The notes beneath the pieces are model-generated. The model was not told the DNA's origin and did not search any database. It saw nothing but the letters and a program-made list of their open reading frames with translations. From Parabacteroides sp. PF5-6 (GTDB lineage: Bacteria; Bacteroidota; Bacteroidia; Bacteroidales; Tannerellaceae): a stretch of DNA of 64,000 nucleotides. Shown piece by piece: positions 44,369-53,762 of this stretch. Made by a program: the position numbers and the translations under genes. Numbering within the stretch: the stretch's first letter is position 1; the number at the start of each line of letters is the position of its first letter. The stretch covers positions 62,001 through 126,000 of the forward strand of contig NZ_JAQFIN010000002.1 of the NCBI RefSeq assembly GCF_029504695.1. Direction: 5' to 3'.

Positions 44369-44863
44369 ATGCTTCGAATAGGTCTTCTCTCAGACACCCA
44401 CGGTTGGTGGGATGAGAAATACACAACATACTTCAATGCTTGCGACGAGATATGGCATGCGGGTGATATCGGTTCGGAAGAGGTGGCTTATAAACTCGCA
44501 CAGCTCAAACCGCTGCGGGCCGTATACGGGAATATCGACGGGCAGTCCGTACGCGGACGGTATCCCAAGATCGCCTGTTTCGAGGTGGAAGCGGTCAAAG
44601 TGATGATGACGCATATCGGAGGCTATCCCGGACGGTATGCGCCGGAGATCCGGAAGGAACTGTTCGACTATGCTCCGCAGCTCTTCATCTCAGGGCATTC
44701 CCATATACTCAAAGTGGTATATGATAAAAGCCGGCACTGGCTGCATATCAACCCGGGTGCCGCAGGCAAGAGCGGTTTCCATCAGGTACGAACGCTCTTA
44801 CGTTTCGTGATTGATGGGAAAGAGATCAAAGACTTGGAAGTTATTGAATTGGGGAATCGGTAA
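44369..44863 (+). CDS. YfcE/MJ0936-type metallophosphoesterase
   Basis: The 164-residue protein has the compact calcineurin-like phosphoesterase motifs in order: LLSDTHGWWDE (DxH), HAGDIGS (GD), YGNIDG (GN[ID]), MTHIGGYPGRY (H) and SGHSHILKV (GHxH). The family hydrolyses phosphodiesters, natural substrate usually unknown. Its 3' end overlaps the convergent membrane-protein gene by 23 bp. Confidence 0.9.
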   Translation: MLRIGLLSDTHGWWDEKYTTYFNACDEIWHAGDIGSEEVAYKLAQLKPLRAVYGNIDGQSVRGRYPKIACFEVEAVKVMMTHIGGYPGRYAPEIRKELFDYAPQLFISGHSHILKVVYDKSRHWLHINPGAAGKSGFHQVRTLLRFVIDGKEIKDLEVIELGNR

Positions 44864-46010
44864 CCAGGTCGCTTTCGCTATTGCCCGGTGAAGGATTACA
44901 GGCACAGAAGTTCTCCGCAAAAAGCACGGTATTCTTCAGGTAAGGATATTCTTCTTCGAAATAACCGCTGAAAACTCCTTTGCCGAGGTTTTCATCGATT
45001 TGTTTGCCGGTCCACAACTTCCCCCCGAAATGCCGGCATTTATTGAATTGCTCTTCCGTACGCAGACATACGACAAAGAGCGAAACCTGATGTTTTACCT
45101 TTTCGTTTTCATAGGTGTACCGGATCATAAACCGTGGCGTCACATCCTTCTCTTCCGCCAGGTCGCCGATAGCCTCTTTCACCGTAGCTTCGATCGAATG
45201 CCGGTAGATCACATACTGCCGATAAGGATAATCCAACATCTCCGGAGAGATAAAATCTTTCCGCCCACGCTTCACCAGGTAAAGCATTCCTTTGTACACA
45301 ATGGCTACGCGTACCACCGGATGATAGTATTTTTTGGAGGCGGAACGGCTGACCGAGCGCGCCATACAGCCTACTACCTTTCCCTGATCATCGAGTACCG
45401 GCAGCCACATCTCTTTTTTCAGGCTTCCCTGCATCATCAGAATCCGGATCTGCTCATAAGCAATAACCGCGACACCGAGCACCATTCCCAAATAGCGGTA
45501 AAGGAAACGTTCGATCTGCTCGCCCTGCATCTCGGCCGGCAGCATGGTATAAAACAAGATCATGAACAGATGTAAAGTATAAACGCTCTGAATGATTTGT
45601 GTCAGGAAATAAAATTCGTTCAAAGCCGTACGCATCATCGTCTTCTTGTAGCCCGGAGATCTGGAATTGCGCAAAGAGCGTAACACCATGCGTTTGGTAA
45701 AACCGATAACCGCCAGAACGACAACCAGCAACACCTCAATAATAATCGGAGAATAAATAAAAAGCACCGGATCCAGGCGCAGGAAGATAAACACGGCATA
45801 CAGGATCAGGGTGGCCGATGCCGGCAACAACAGAAACTGGTACACCCTGTCTTTACTCAATACCCGGTAAAGCAGAAGCGACACCATACAGATCAGTACC
45901 GCAATGATAAAAGAGAGTTTATATGAGAAGAAATTATCAAGAAGCATAAACAACAACAGGGGAAATAATCCTATTGCCTGATTTTGTATGCTTTTTTTGA
46001 TATGATTCAT
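44841..46010 (-). CDS. Membrane protein with C-terminal Nudix-like fold
   Basis: The first 200 residues contain six or so membrane helices (IGLFPLLLFMLLDNFF, LSFIIAVLICMVSLLLY, YQFLLLPASATLILYAVFIF, IIIEVLLVVVLAVIGF and two more). The C-terminal part, PVLDDQGKVVGCMARSVSRS then YHPVVRVAIVYKGMLYLVKR and later VKEAIGDLAEEKDVTPRFMI, looks like a Nudix fold. I do not find a complete Nudix box, so catalysis is doubtful. It may be an inactive sensor-like Nudix domain tethered to the membrane. It is single, convergent with the phosphoesterase gene. Confidence 0.65.
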   Translation of the reverse strand: MNHIKKSIQNQAIGLFPLLLFMLLDNFFSYKLSFIIAVLICMVSLLLYRVLSKDRVYQFLLLPASATLILYAVFIFLRLDPVLFIYSPIIIEVLLVVVLAVIGFTKRMVLRSLRNSRSPGYKKTMMRTALNEFYFLTQIIQSVYTLHLFMILFYTMLPAEMQGEQIERFLYRYLGMVLGVAVIAYEQIRILMMQGSLKKEMWLPVLDDQGKVVGCMARSVSRSASKKYYHPVVRVAIVYKGMLYLVKRGRKDFISPEMLDYPYRQYVIYRHSIEATVKEAIGDLAEEKDVTPRFMIRYTYENEKVKHQVSLFVVCLRTEEQFNKCRHFGGKLWTGKQIDENLGKGVFSGYFEEEYPYLKNTVLFAENFCACNPSPGNSESDLVTDSPIQ

Positions 46011-46070
46011 CCCCTATAGCCTCTTTTCATTCTCTACTAAAATAACAATCCGGAGGCCTAATTGTTCAGT

Positions 46071-46916
46071 TCAGACATGTCTTTCCGCATGATAAGAGGA
46101 ACGGACCAGTGGGGCGCTCTCGACCATCTTGAAGCCTTTCGCCAAAGCTTTGGTCTTATACCTATCAAATTGTTCAGGGGTTATATAAGCTTCCACGGGA
46201 ATATTCTTACGCGAAGGTTGCAGGTACTGCCCTATGGTCAGGACCGAAACCCCGGCAGCCAACACCTCATCCATCAGTTCATACACTTCGTCTTCCGCTT
46301 CGCCCAGACCGACCATAATCCCGGTTTTCGCGGTGACTTGTTTCGATGCGATATGTTGCAAGACCGAAAGGCTGACATCATATTTCGCGGCACTGCGCAC
46401 CAAAGGGGTAATGCGCCGGATGGTTTCCATATTGTGTGAGATGATTTCGGGTGCAGCCTCGATCACCTGGTCGACCAGGTCCAGGCGTCCCTGAAAGTCC
46501 GGGATCAATACTTCGACAGTGGTCTGTGGATTCAATATTTTAATCTCCCGGATCGTTGCCGCCCAATGCCCGGCGCCCATATCGGACAGGTCGTCGCGGT
46601 CGACCGAAGTGATCACCGCATGCTTCAGTTCCATCAAACGGATACTCTCCGCCACATTCCGCGGTTCTTCCGGATTCAGGGGAAGGGGTTTCCCCGTCAG
46701 GGTATTACAAAAGCGGCAGGAGCGGGTACAGATATCCCCGCCAATCATAAAGGTTGCCGTGCCCCGGCTCCAGCACTCGCCCATATTGGGGCATTTCCCA
46801 CTGGTACAGATCGTATGCAGGCAATGGGATTCCACAATCGTCTTCGTGCGGGTAAACTGTTCGTTCCCACCCAACCGGATCTTCAACCAGTCCGGCTTAC
46901 GTACATATTTAGTCAT
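46071..46916 (-). CDS. lipA: Lipoyl synthase
   Basis: LipA inserts two sulfurs into octanoyl groups on carrier proteins. The 281-residue protein has the auxiliary cluster motif CTSGKCPNMGEC (CX4CX5C) and the radical SAM motif CTRSCRFCNT (CX3CX2C), then the family segments SVDRDDLSDMGAGHWAATI and GLGEAEDEVYELM. The C-terminal serine that binds the auxiliary cluster is in PLVRSSYHAERH. lipB is not in the window. It lies downstream of the DPP IV gene with a large hairpin between. Confidence 0.95.
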   Translation of the reverse strand: MTKYVRKPDWLKIRLGGNEQFTRTKTIVESHCLHTICTSGKCPNMGECWSRGTATFMIGGDICTRSCRFCNTLTGKPLPLNPEEPRNVAESIRLMELKHAVITSVDRDDLSDMGAGHWAATIREIKILNPQTTVEVLIPDFQGRLDLVDQVIEAAPEIISHNMETIRRITPLVRSAAKYDVSLSVLQHIASKQVTAKTGIMVGLGEAEDEVYELMDEVLAAGVSVLTIGQYLQPSRKNIPVEAYITPEQFDRYKTKALAKGFKMVESAPLVRSSYHAERHV

Positions 46917-46923
46917 TTTAAAA

Positions 46924-47009
46924 GTAGTTGGTAGTTGGTAGTTGGTAGTTAGTAGTTGGTATTCTTCGCTTGCGCCTACTAACTACTAACTACCAACTAC
47001 TAACTACCA
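46924..47009. repeat. Inverted pair of heptanucleotide arrays
   Basis: Five GTAGTTR units (46924-46958) are followed by their inverted complement, CTACTAA/CTACCAA units (46976-47009). The arms can form a long hairpin between the DPP IV and lipA genes, perhaps ending the upstream transcript. Confidence 0.88.
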
Positions 47010-47010
47010 T

Positions 47011-49185
47011 TTATAGATTATCAAAAAGGAAATTACAAATCTTTGTATACAGGTGATAGCGGGTATTTCCGCCGGAGATGCCATGGTCGCGATCCATATA
47101 GAAGTGCATATCGAATTGCTTACCGGCCTGAACCAATGCTTCGGCATACACCAGGGATTGCATAAAGTGCACGTTATCATCGGCCGTGCCGTGGATCAGC
47201 AATAATTTACCTTGCAGGTCTTTCGCTTTCTCCAAAGGCGAGGTGGCGGCATATCCCTGGAAGTTCTCCTGCGGCGTACGCATGAACCGTTCGGTATAGA
47301 TCGTATCGTAATATTTCCAGTCGGTCGGCGGAGCTACGGCTATACCGGCTTTGAAAGTGCCATCACCCGTGCTCATCGCCATCAGTGTATTGTATCCGCC
47401 GAAGCTCCAGCCGTAGATCGAGAGGCGTTTCTCATCGATATAAGGCAGTTTGCCCAATGCCTGTGCCGCTTCGATCTGATCGCGGGCTTCCAGTTCGCCC
47501 ATCCGCATATACGTGCATTTGCGGAAAGCTTCGCCCCGGGCGCCGGTGCCCCGTCCATCCACAGAGACCACGATGATATCATTGGCAGCCAAATACTGTT
47601 CCCAATCCAGTCCATACTGATCCAGTACCTGTTGAGAGTTCGGTCCGCTATACTGTGTCATCAGTACCGGATACTTCTTATTGGCATCGAAGTTGACCGG
47701 CTTAACCATCCAGGCATTCAATTCAATACCCGAAGCCGTCTCTACCTTAATAAACTCTTTCGGAGAGAAAGAATAGGTGGCCAGCTTCTCCCGTAAGGCG
47801 GCGTTGTCCTGCAATACCCGGAGTTCTTTGCGGGTCTTGGTTTCATTGACCGTGATCTTTGCCGGTGTATAGGCGTTGGAATAGGTATTTACGAAATAGG
47901 CATAGTTGTCACTGAACACCGCCCGGTTGGTTCCCGTCTGCCCGGTCAGTTTCGTTTTGTTGCCTTTGACATCTATGCTGTAGACGGCACGTTGCAACGG
48001 ATTCTCTTCGGCCGATTGGTAATAGGCGGTCTTTGTCGCTTCGTCGACACCCAGGAATGCCGTCACATCCCAATTCCCCTGTGTGATCTGGCGCTGCATC
48101 ACACCGGTCGGTGAGTATTGATACAGATGAGCGTACCCATCCTGTTCGCTGACATAGTAGAAGCCATTCTCCGCAAACGTAAGCGAATACAACCATTCGG
48201 AATCAACATACGCTTTATTCTCTTCCCGGAGGATCAACCGGAACACACCGCTTTTCGGATTCGCGTAATACATATTAAATACATTCTGCGTCCGGTTCAG
48301 GGTCATCACGGCCAACTGTTCGGGGTTATGGGTAAAGACAATGCGGGGGATATAGCTTTCGGCATCGACCGGCACATCCAGCTTTTTGATGTCTTTGGTT
48401 GCCACACTATAGGAATGCAGCGTCACCCGGGAATTGCGTTCGCCGGCTTTCGGGTATTTGAAGTTATGGTAACCCGGATACAGCCCTTTGCCGTACATCT
48501 GCATGGAATATTCCGGCACTTCCGACTCGTCCGAACGTACAAATCCCAGATATTCACTATCCGGCGACCAGGCCATCAGGTTGGTTACCGCAAACTCTTC
48601 TTCGTACACCCAGTCGGTTACTCCGTTCAGGATCTTGTTGATCTCGCCGTCTTTGGTGACTTGTATCTCCGTATCGAAATCGAACTTCCGCAACCAGATA
48701 TTGTTATCGATCACATAGGCGCACATCCGTCCGTCGGGCGAGAAGGTCGGGATCATCTGTTTCTTTCCCGTATCACTCAGCGGTTTAATAAAGTTCCGCC
48801 GTACATCATAGTCATAATAGTCGGCTTTGAACGAACGGCGATAGAGTCTTTCCCGGTCTTTCATGATCAGGATACGGTGTCCCGTACTGGAAATCATATA
48901 CCCGTCGAAGGTATCAAACGTACATTCGCGTGCCTTTTCGGCATGGAACAAGGTATCGACCGGCGTACCGGTCTTGTAAGCATATTTGACGATCATGGTC
49001 CGTTCGGGGTTCATGGCCGTATAATGCTCTCCGTCGGGCAGGGAACGCATCTCCCCAATGGCAGTCACCTGGCGGAAATGGCCATCTACTACTTCTTTCA
49101 GATTCACACGTTTATTCCCTTGTTGTGCCGATATCCCTACGGTCACAGCCAATAGGAGAAGGACAGTTATTCCTAATCGTTTCAT
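47011..49185 (-). CDS. Dipeptidyl peptidase IV, S9 family
   Basis: The 724-residue exported serine peptidase has a signal peptide (MKRLGITVLLLLAVTVGISA), a beta-propeller domain to about residue 460 (TDWVYEEEFAVTNLMAWSPD is the DPP IV Glu-Glu motif that holds the substrate N-terminus) and an alpha/beta-hydrolase domain with the nucleophile in GWSFGGYNTL, then the Asp in HGTADDNVHF and the His in MDRDHGISGG. It removes Xaa-Pro dipeptides in the periplasm or at the cell surface. The -7 box TACCTTTG (49201-49208, minus strand) lies 16 nt before the start codon. Confidence 0.94.
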   Translation of the reverse strand: MKRLGITVLLLLAVTVGISAQQGNKRVNLKEVVDGHFRQVTAIGEMRSLPDGEHYTAMNPERTMIVKYAYKTGTPVDTLFHAEKARECTFDTFDGYMISSTGHRILIMKDRERLYRRSFKADYYDYDVRRNFIKPLSDTGKKQMIPTFSPDGRMCAYVIDNNIWLRKFDFDTEIQVTKDGEINKILNGVTDWVYEEEFAVTNLMAWSPDSEYLGFVRSDESEVPEYSMQMYGKGLYPGYHNFKYPKAGERNSRVTLHSYSVATKDIKKLDVPVDAESYIPRIVFTHNPEQLAVMTLNRTQNVFNMYYANPKSGVFRLILREENKAYVDSEWLYSLTFAENGFYYVSEQDGYAHLYQYSPTGVMQRQITQGNWDVTAFLGVDEATKTAYYQSAEENPLQRAVYSIDVKGNKTKLTGQTGTNRAVFSDNYAYFVNTYSNAYTPAKITVNETKTRKELRVLQDNAALREKLATYSFSPKEFIKVETASGIELNAWMVKPVNFDANKKYPVLMTQYSGPNSQQVLDQYGLDWEQYLAANDIIVVSVDGRGTGARGEAFRKCTYMRMGELEARDQIEAAQALGKLPYIDEKRLSIYGWSFGGYNTLMAMSTGDGTFKAGIAVAPPTDWKYYDTIYTERFMRTPQENFQGYAATSPLEKAKDLQGKLLLIHGTADDNVHFMQSLVYAEALVQAGKQFDMHFYMDRDHGISGGNTRYHLYTKICNFLFDNL

Positions 49186-49228
49186 ATATTATTTTTGGGG
49201 CAAAGGTAAACAAAAAACACACGCGCGA

Positions 49229-50269
49229 TTAGTCGGTTTCGCTATTTCCTATGGTCAATGTAACGACTAAAGGCAGGTGGTCGCTATACCCTGCTTCGTA
49301 TCGGAAACCGTAATACGTGCGTTTAGGTCGTTTGCCTCGCCAGGTTTTATCTTTCTTCAACAGGAAAGAAGGGGTAAAGAGCGCAATATTCGCGGGGGCT
49401 ACCTGCAAGGCATTGGAAGGCTCCAACAGGTTCCGACCGACGATAATATGATCCAACTGATGCCATTCACCCTGGTATTTATGGCTGCCGGGGAACGCCA
49501 GTTGCTCCGGATCACCGAACAGGTTCACCAAAGAGGCCGTATGATCAGAGGTATTCAGGGGTACTGCCCCTAAGACTTCCCGTATGTTCTTCGTGTCCGG
49601 CGTATCGTTGAGATCTCCCATGATCAGGATATGCGACGACTGGCGGACAGCCGATACGGAGTCGCACAAACTCCGCAACAACCGGCAGGCATCCCTCCGA
49701 TTGTTCTCCGTTTCTTTTTCTCCGCCCGAGCGGGAAGGGAAATGACAGGCGAAGATATCCAATGTATCGCCGGTAACGACCTCTCCCCATACATGCAGGA
49801 TATCCCGGGTGGTTTTGCCTTTGCCTTCCGTCAAGCGGACCGGTATCGACTCTTCGCCAATCAAAGCAAACTTATCCCGCTGATAAAGGAGCGCAACATT
49901 AATTCCCCGGAGATCCGATCCTTTGGTGATGCAATACCGGTAGTGTTGGCTTCGCAAAGGGGTATGGGTGATCAGATGGGTCAATACGGAATCGTTCTCG
50001 ACCTCGCATAAGCCGACCAGTGCCGGTGTATCCCATTGCCCGGCAGCGGTTATGACACGAGCGACCTGCCGGAGTTTATGATAATAACGTTTGCGTGTCC
50101 AATACCGGTCGCCGGAAGGGAGAAACTCGTCATCGTTTTTCTCCGGATCATCTACCGTATCGAAGAGGTTTTCCACATTATACCACATCACCCGGAAGTC
50201 ACGGGAAGACACCTGAGCCATCAGCCCAAGGGAAAGAAACAAAAGGATCAACAGGAGAGCGTATTTCAT
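49229..50269 (-). CDS. Exported endonuclease/exonuclease/phosphatase-family protein
   Basis: The 346-residue protein has a signal peptide (MKYALLLILLFLSLGLMAQ) and the EEP-fold motifs: MWYNVENLFD, GLCEVEND, FACHFPSRSGGEKETENNR, MGDLNDTPD and a C-terminal SDHLPLVVT. The family cleaves phosphodiesters in nucleic acids or lipids; an exported one could be a nuclease that scavenges nucleotides. It begins 2 nt after the stop of the lipoprotein gene, so the two form an operon. Confidence 0.88.
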   Translation of the reverse strand: MKYALLLILLFLSLGLMAQVSSRDFRVMWYNVENLFDTVDDPEKNDDEFLPSGDRYWTRKRYYHKLRQVARVITAAGQWDTPALVGLCEVENDSVLTHLITHTPLRSQHYRYCITKGSDLRGINVALLYQRDKFALIGEESIPVRLTEGKGKTTRDILHVWGEVVTGDTLDIFACHFPSRSGGEKETENNRRDACRLLRSLCDSVSAVRQSSHILIMGDLNDTPDTKNIREVLGAVPLNTSDHTASLVNLFGDPEQLAFPGSHKYQGEWHQLDHIIVGRNLLEPSNALQVAPANIALFTPSFLLKKDKTWRGKRPKRTYYGFRYEAGYSDHLPLVVTLTIGNSETD

Positions 50270-50271
50270 CC

Positions 50272-51771
50272 CTATTCCTCCGGCTTGGGCGTAAACTCAT
50301 ACGCTCCGATGGTCGGGCCATTCGGACTGGTCAGCCGGTCGACTCCATACCGGTCTACCGGATAGAGCACCGTGACTGTGGGGTCCGCACTGCCTACCCC
50401 TACGGTAATCACCGAGTCAAGCCGGAAATCAGTCATATACTTATCCAAGCGACTGCCCGTCATCCGGAACATTTGATAAGCGGAAGGTTCGGTCGGCACC
50501 AATATCACCTTATTGTATCCGTCATCCTCCGCCACATCCGTCTTTAATACGCAATGGTTGAAGGTGTACTCGAAGACTTCGCCATCGGTTTTGTCCAGCA
50601 GGATCTCCGTTTTACTGTCCTGAAAAGATTTCGGGGCGAGGTAACCGTCGATAATGCAATTGTCGAAACGCGCTTTCAGGGGAGCGAACTGTTTCTCCGG
50701 CTGGGAGTTCGACATCAACAGCGTATGCGAACCCAGGCTTGCCGTATCTTTCCGGAGATAGACACTCATATAGTTGGCCAGGGTGCTATGCGCAAACCGG
50801 TAGTTGCCCCCCAAGAGGGCAACCACATTCTCCGTGGCATTACTCAACTCGCTATTCACCACCTCGACATCACAGTTGATGGCGCTAAAGAGATTGCCGG
50901 CCATATTCGTCACCTGCGCATTCGACAGCGTCAGCTTGCGCTCTTCCGTGGTGGAAGGCAGACAGGTGATGCCGGTTGTCCCGTTCCGGATAATCGTATG
51001 ATCCAGGCGGTTGCCAAAACTCTCCGCCATAAAGAATACGCCTCCCCATTGTCCCGGTGTCCGGTCGTAAGGCAAGAGATCGTTCAGGATAAAGTCCAGG
51101 CGATCGCCCCGGAAGAGGACCGGTGCGTCTTCGCTTCCATGGGTAGACAAAGTACCGTAAACCACCACATTGGCTTTGTCGTGCATATAGAAGATAGCGC
51201 CTTCGGCGATCTCTACGTTCACCCGCGGGGCGACCACCAGGCTGTCGTACACCAGGTAAGGGCGCTCCGCCGTCAATAACGTATCGCGGGTCAGGATCCT
51301 ACCGGTTTTCCATAAATTCACATCCTGCCCAACCGCTTCCAGCAGCACCTGCTGACGGATGCCGTTCACCGTGATGAGTACAGAGTCCTGGATCAATAAG
51401 GGTTGGTCCGTCCCGTTCGGATCGATCGTCACTTCCACAAAGACATACATACTGTCGTTCGGCAGAATCCCGATATCGTAGAATGAATCGCCTTTGCGGC
51501 CGTCCACATTGATCCGGAAACCCGTCGAACCGGCTCCGGCCAACAGGATAGACTCCATATTCAGGGCTTCACTGTTGCGGTTGTAGATCATAAACTCACG
51601 CGTAGCCGAGCCGATCGTGGTGAAGACCGTATCGAAAGAAAGCGTATCCGCTGAAAAGCTAAGGCGGTGGCTCGGGTTGGTCGAATAGTTATTATCCAAT
51701 CCTTCGCACGCCGGCAAAAGAACGGAGACCAACAGTATCAACAGCACCCAATAATTGGTTATTTTTTTCAT
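50272..51771 (-). CDS. Lipoprotein with beta-helix-like repeats
   Basis: The signal peptide ends in a lipobox (LLPACEG), so the 499-residue protein is lipid-anchored, probably at the outer membrane. Residues about 40-150 look like an immunoglobulin-like domain, followed by a run of short strands and turns (VFFMAESFGNRLDHTIIRNG, VEVVNSELSNATENVVALLG) as in right-handed beta-helices. It ends GPTIGAYEF, a tail common in such proteins. The function is unknown. The co-transcribed EEP gene follows. Confidence 0.75.
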   Translation of the reverse strand: MKKITNYWVLLILLVSVLLPACEGLDNNYSTNPSHRLSFSADTLSFDTVFTTIGSATREFMIYNRNSEALNMESILLAGAGSTGFRINVDGRKGDSFYDIGILPNDSMYVFVEVTIDPNGTDQPLLIQDSVLITVNGIRQQVLLEAVGQDVNLWKTGRILTRDTLLTAERPYLVYDSLVVAPRVNVEIAEGAIFYMHDKANVVVYGTLSTHGSEDAPVLFRGDRLDFILNDLLPYDRTPGQWGGVFFMAESFGNRLDHTIIRNGTTGITCLPSTTEERKLTLSNAQVTNMAGNLFSAINCDVEVVNSELSNATENVVALLGGNYRFAHSTLANYMSVYLRKDTASLGSHTLLMSNSQPEKQFAPLKARFDNCIIDGYLAPKSFQDSKTEILLDKTDGEVFEYTFNHCVLKTDVAEDDGYNKVILVPTEPSAYQMFRMTGSRLDKYMTDFRLDSVITVGVGSADPTVTVLYPVDRYGVDRLTSPNGPTIGAYEFTPKPEE

Positions 51772-51802
51772 TCCTGACTACGTTTAACAAGCATTCATAC
51801 AA

Positions 51803-51840
51803 AAAAGAGGAAAATACCCGGCGGGTAATCTTCCTCTTTT
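51803..51840. terminator. Terminator after pepD
   Basis: AAAAGAGGAA (51803-51812) and TTCCTCTTTT (51831-51840) pair around a loop with an inner TACCC/GGGTA stem. T-rich on both strands, it ends the minus-strand pepD transcript. Confidence 0.85.
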
Positions 51841-51861
51841 ACTAACGTATAAACCGTTATT

Positions 51862-53319
51862 TTATTTTGCCGGAATGCTCTTTAACACTTCCAACAAGTG
51901 CTTCCACCATAAATCGACGGTCGGGATACTGATCTTTTCGCTGGGCGAATGCACATCACGCAAGGTCGGACCAAACGAGATCATATCCAGATACGGGTAT
52001 TTCTCCAGGAACAAACCGCATTCCAGACCGGCATGGATAGCCATCACTTTCGGTTCTTTTCCGAACAAGCGTACGTAAGCTTCCTGAGCCACTTTCAGTA
52101 TTTTCGAATCCGCATTCGGCGTCCATCCGGGATAGCCGTCGCCTTGGGTCACCGTCGCACCGGCCAGTTGGAAGACCGCAACAACCGTATTGGCAATCGC
52201 TTCTTTACTTGAGTCGATCGAACTGCGCTGGCTGGTGCCGATCACCAGGGTATGGCCTTCTTTCATCTTGACGGAAGCCAGGTTGGTAGACGTTTCTACC
52301 AGGCCTTCGAGATCATGACTCATCGCGATCACGCCATGCGGGCAGGCATGCATCGAAAGGATCAGTCTCTCCGTCGTATCCGCATCGATCACAAATGCAG
52401 GCTGATCGCCCGATTCCATCGAGAACTGCACCTTCGGATCGGCATGTTTCAATTCATTCGCCACATCGGCCGCGAACGTATTCAACATCACCCGCACTGC
52501 TTCTTTCGCTTCCGACGGGATACCGATCACCGCATACGCCTCGCGCGCAATCGCGTTGCGCAGGTTCCCGCCGTCGATCTCTGCCAACACAAACGGATGT
52601 TTCTTTTTCAACAGATAGAGGAAGCGGATCAAGAGTTTGTTCGCATTGCCCAGTCCTTTGTGGATATCACCGCCGGAATGTCCGCCGTTCAGGCCGGCCA
52701 CGCCGATACGGAAATAAAGTTTATCTTTCGGAGCCTCTTCGGGCGTATAGGTAAAGACGGCCTGTGTGTCTTTTCCACCGGCGCAACCGATAAAGAGCTC
52801 GCCTTCGTCTTCGCTATCCAGGTTCAACAGGATCTCACCGGTCATAAAGCCTTCTTTCAACGCCTTCGCGCCGGTCAGGCCCGTTTCTTCATCGACCGTA
52901 AACAGACATTCGATCGGTCCGTGCTCGATATCGTCGGCTGCCAATAGCGCCAATTCCGCCGCCATACCAATCCCGTTGTCGGCACCCAAAGTCGTGTCGT
53001 CGGCATATAACCATTCGCCTTTGATAACCGTCTGGATCGGATCGTTATCGAAATCAAAATCCTTGCCGCTATTCTTTTCGCAAACCATATCCATATGCGA
53101 TTGCAGGATCACCGTCGGCAGGTTCTCATAACCCGGAGTCGCCGGTTTCATCATCAGGATATTCCCCACTTCATCCTTTTTGATGGCCACATTATACTGC
53201 TTGGCAAAGTCCTCCAGATAACGGATAATCTTTCCTTCTTTCTTCGAAGGACGGGGTACTTGTGTTACTTCGTGGAAATACTTCCATACGATTTCGGGCT
53301 TTAAGTCTGTAATCTTCAT
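51862..53319 (-). CDS. pepD: Aminoacyl-histidine dipeptidase (M20C)
   Basis: PepD is a cytosolic zinc dipeptidase of broad specificity. The 485-residue length matches the family. ILQSHMDMVCEKN holds the first metal His and the Asp, LGADNGIGMAAELAL the bridging Asp, TVDEETGLTGAKAL the catalytic Glu pair and NLDSEDEGELFIGCAGG the next ligand. IHAGLECGLF and DVHSPSEKISI near the end complete the metal site. It stands alone with a terminator behind. Confidence 0.95.
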   Translation of the reverse strand: MKITDLKPEIVWKYFHEVTQVPRPSKKEGKIIRYLEDFAKQYNVAIKKDEVGNILMMKPATPGYENLPTVILQSHMDMVCEKNSGKDFDFDNDPIQTVIKGEWLYADDTTLGADNGIGMAAELALLAADDIEHGPIECLFTVDEETGLTGAKALKEGFMTGEILLNLDSEDEGELFIGCAGGKDTQAVFTYTPEEAPKDKLYFRIGVAGLNGGHSGGDIHKGLGNANKLLIRFLYLLKKKHPFVLAEIDGGNLRNAIAREAYAVIGIPSEAKEAVRVMLNTFAADVANELKHADPKVQFSMESGDQPAFVIDADTTERLILSMHACPHGVIAMSHDLEGLVETSTNLASVKMKEGHTLVIGTSQRSSIDSSKEAIANTVVAVFQLAGATVTQGDGYPGWTPNADSKILKVAQEAYVRLFGKEPKVMAIHAGLECGLFLEKYPYLDMISFGPTLRDVHSPSEKISIPTVDLWWKHLLEVLKSIPAK

Positions 53320-53448
53320 AAATATTTATTTAAGAATGAGAGCGGTAAAAGCTACTCATCAGGTTAATATTCGCAAGCGTATAAGTGTCATCTTCGAAAA
53401 AAAGTAGAATAAAATAGCAAAAAGATACTTTATAATCGGTTAAACTCT

Positions 53449-53456
53449 TATATTTG
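53449..53456 (+). promoter_or_regulatory. -7 box before the small membrane protein gene
   Basis: TATATTTG lies 20 nt before the start at 53477. A clear -33 box is not seen. Confidence 0.5.
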
Positions 53457-53476
53457 CGTCCACAAATATAGAGAAA

Positions 53477-53692
53477 ATGCTTACAACCTTATTACTTACA
53501 GGCATAATTATTGTTATTTGTGTGGCGCTATTAGCTATTAAAGTGATAGTAAAAAAGGGGGGAGAGTTCCCTAATACGCATGTTAGTGGTAACAAAGCAC
53601 TACGGGAAAAGGGTATTTCCTGTACAAAAACACAACAGCGTCAAGCCGAGAGACACAAGAACCTTGAAGAAAGGATGAAGGAAGCCCAATGA
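53477..53692 (+). CDS. Small single-pass membrane protein
   Basis: The 71-residue protein has one N-terminal membrane helix (LLLTGIIIVICVALLAIKVIV) and a charged cytoplasmic tail with FPNTHVSGNKALREKGISC, then TQQRQAERHKNLEERMKEA. I recall similar short proteins, with the FPNTHVSGN motif, as conserved in Bacteroidales, but no function is known. It lies 70 nt before the OmpH-like gene and may be co-transcribed. Confidence 0.75.
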   Translation: MLTTLLLTGIIIVICVALLAIKVIVKKGGEFPNTHVSGNKALREKGISCTKTQQRQAERHKNLEERMKEAQ

Positions 53693-53762
53693 GCCTCTGC
53701 CGTGTAGATCGGATTAAACAGTTAGAAAATGTATAAATAAATAAAGTTTTAATTTACACTCT

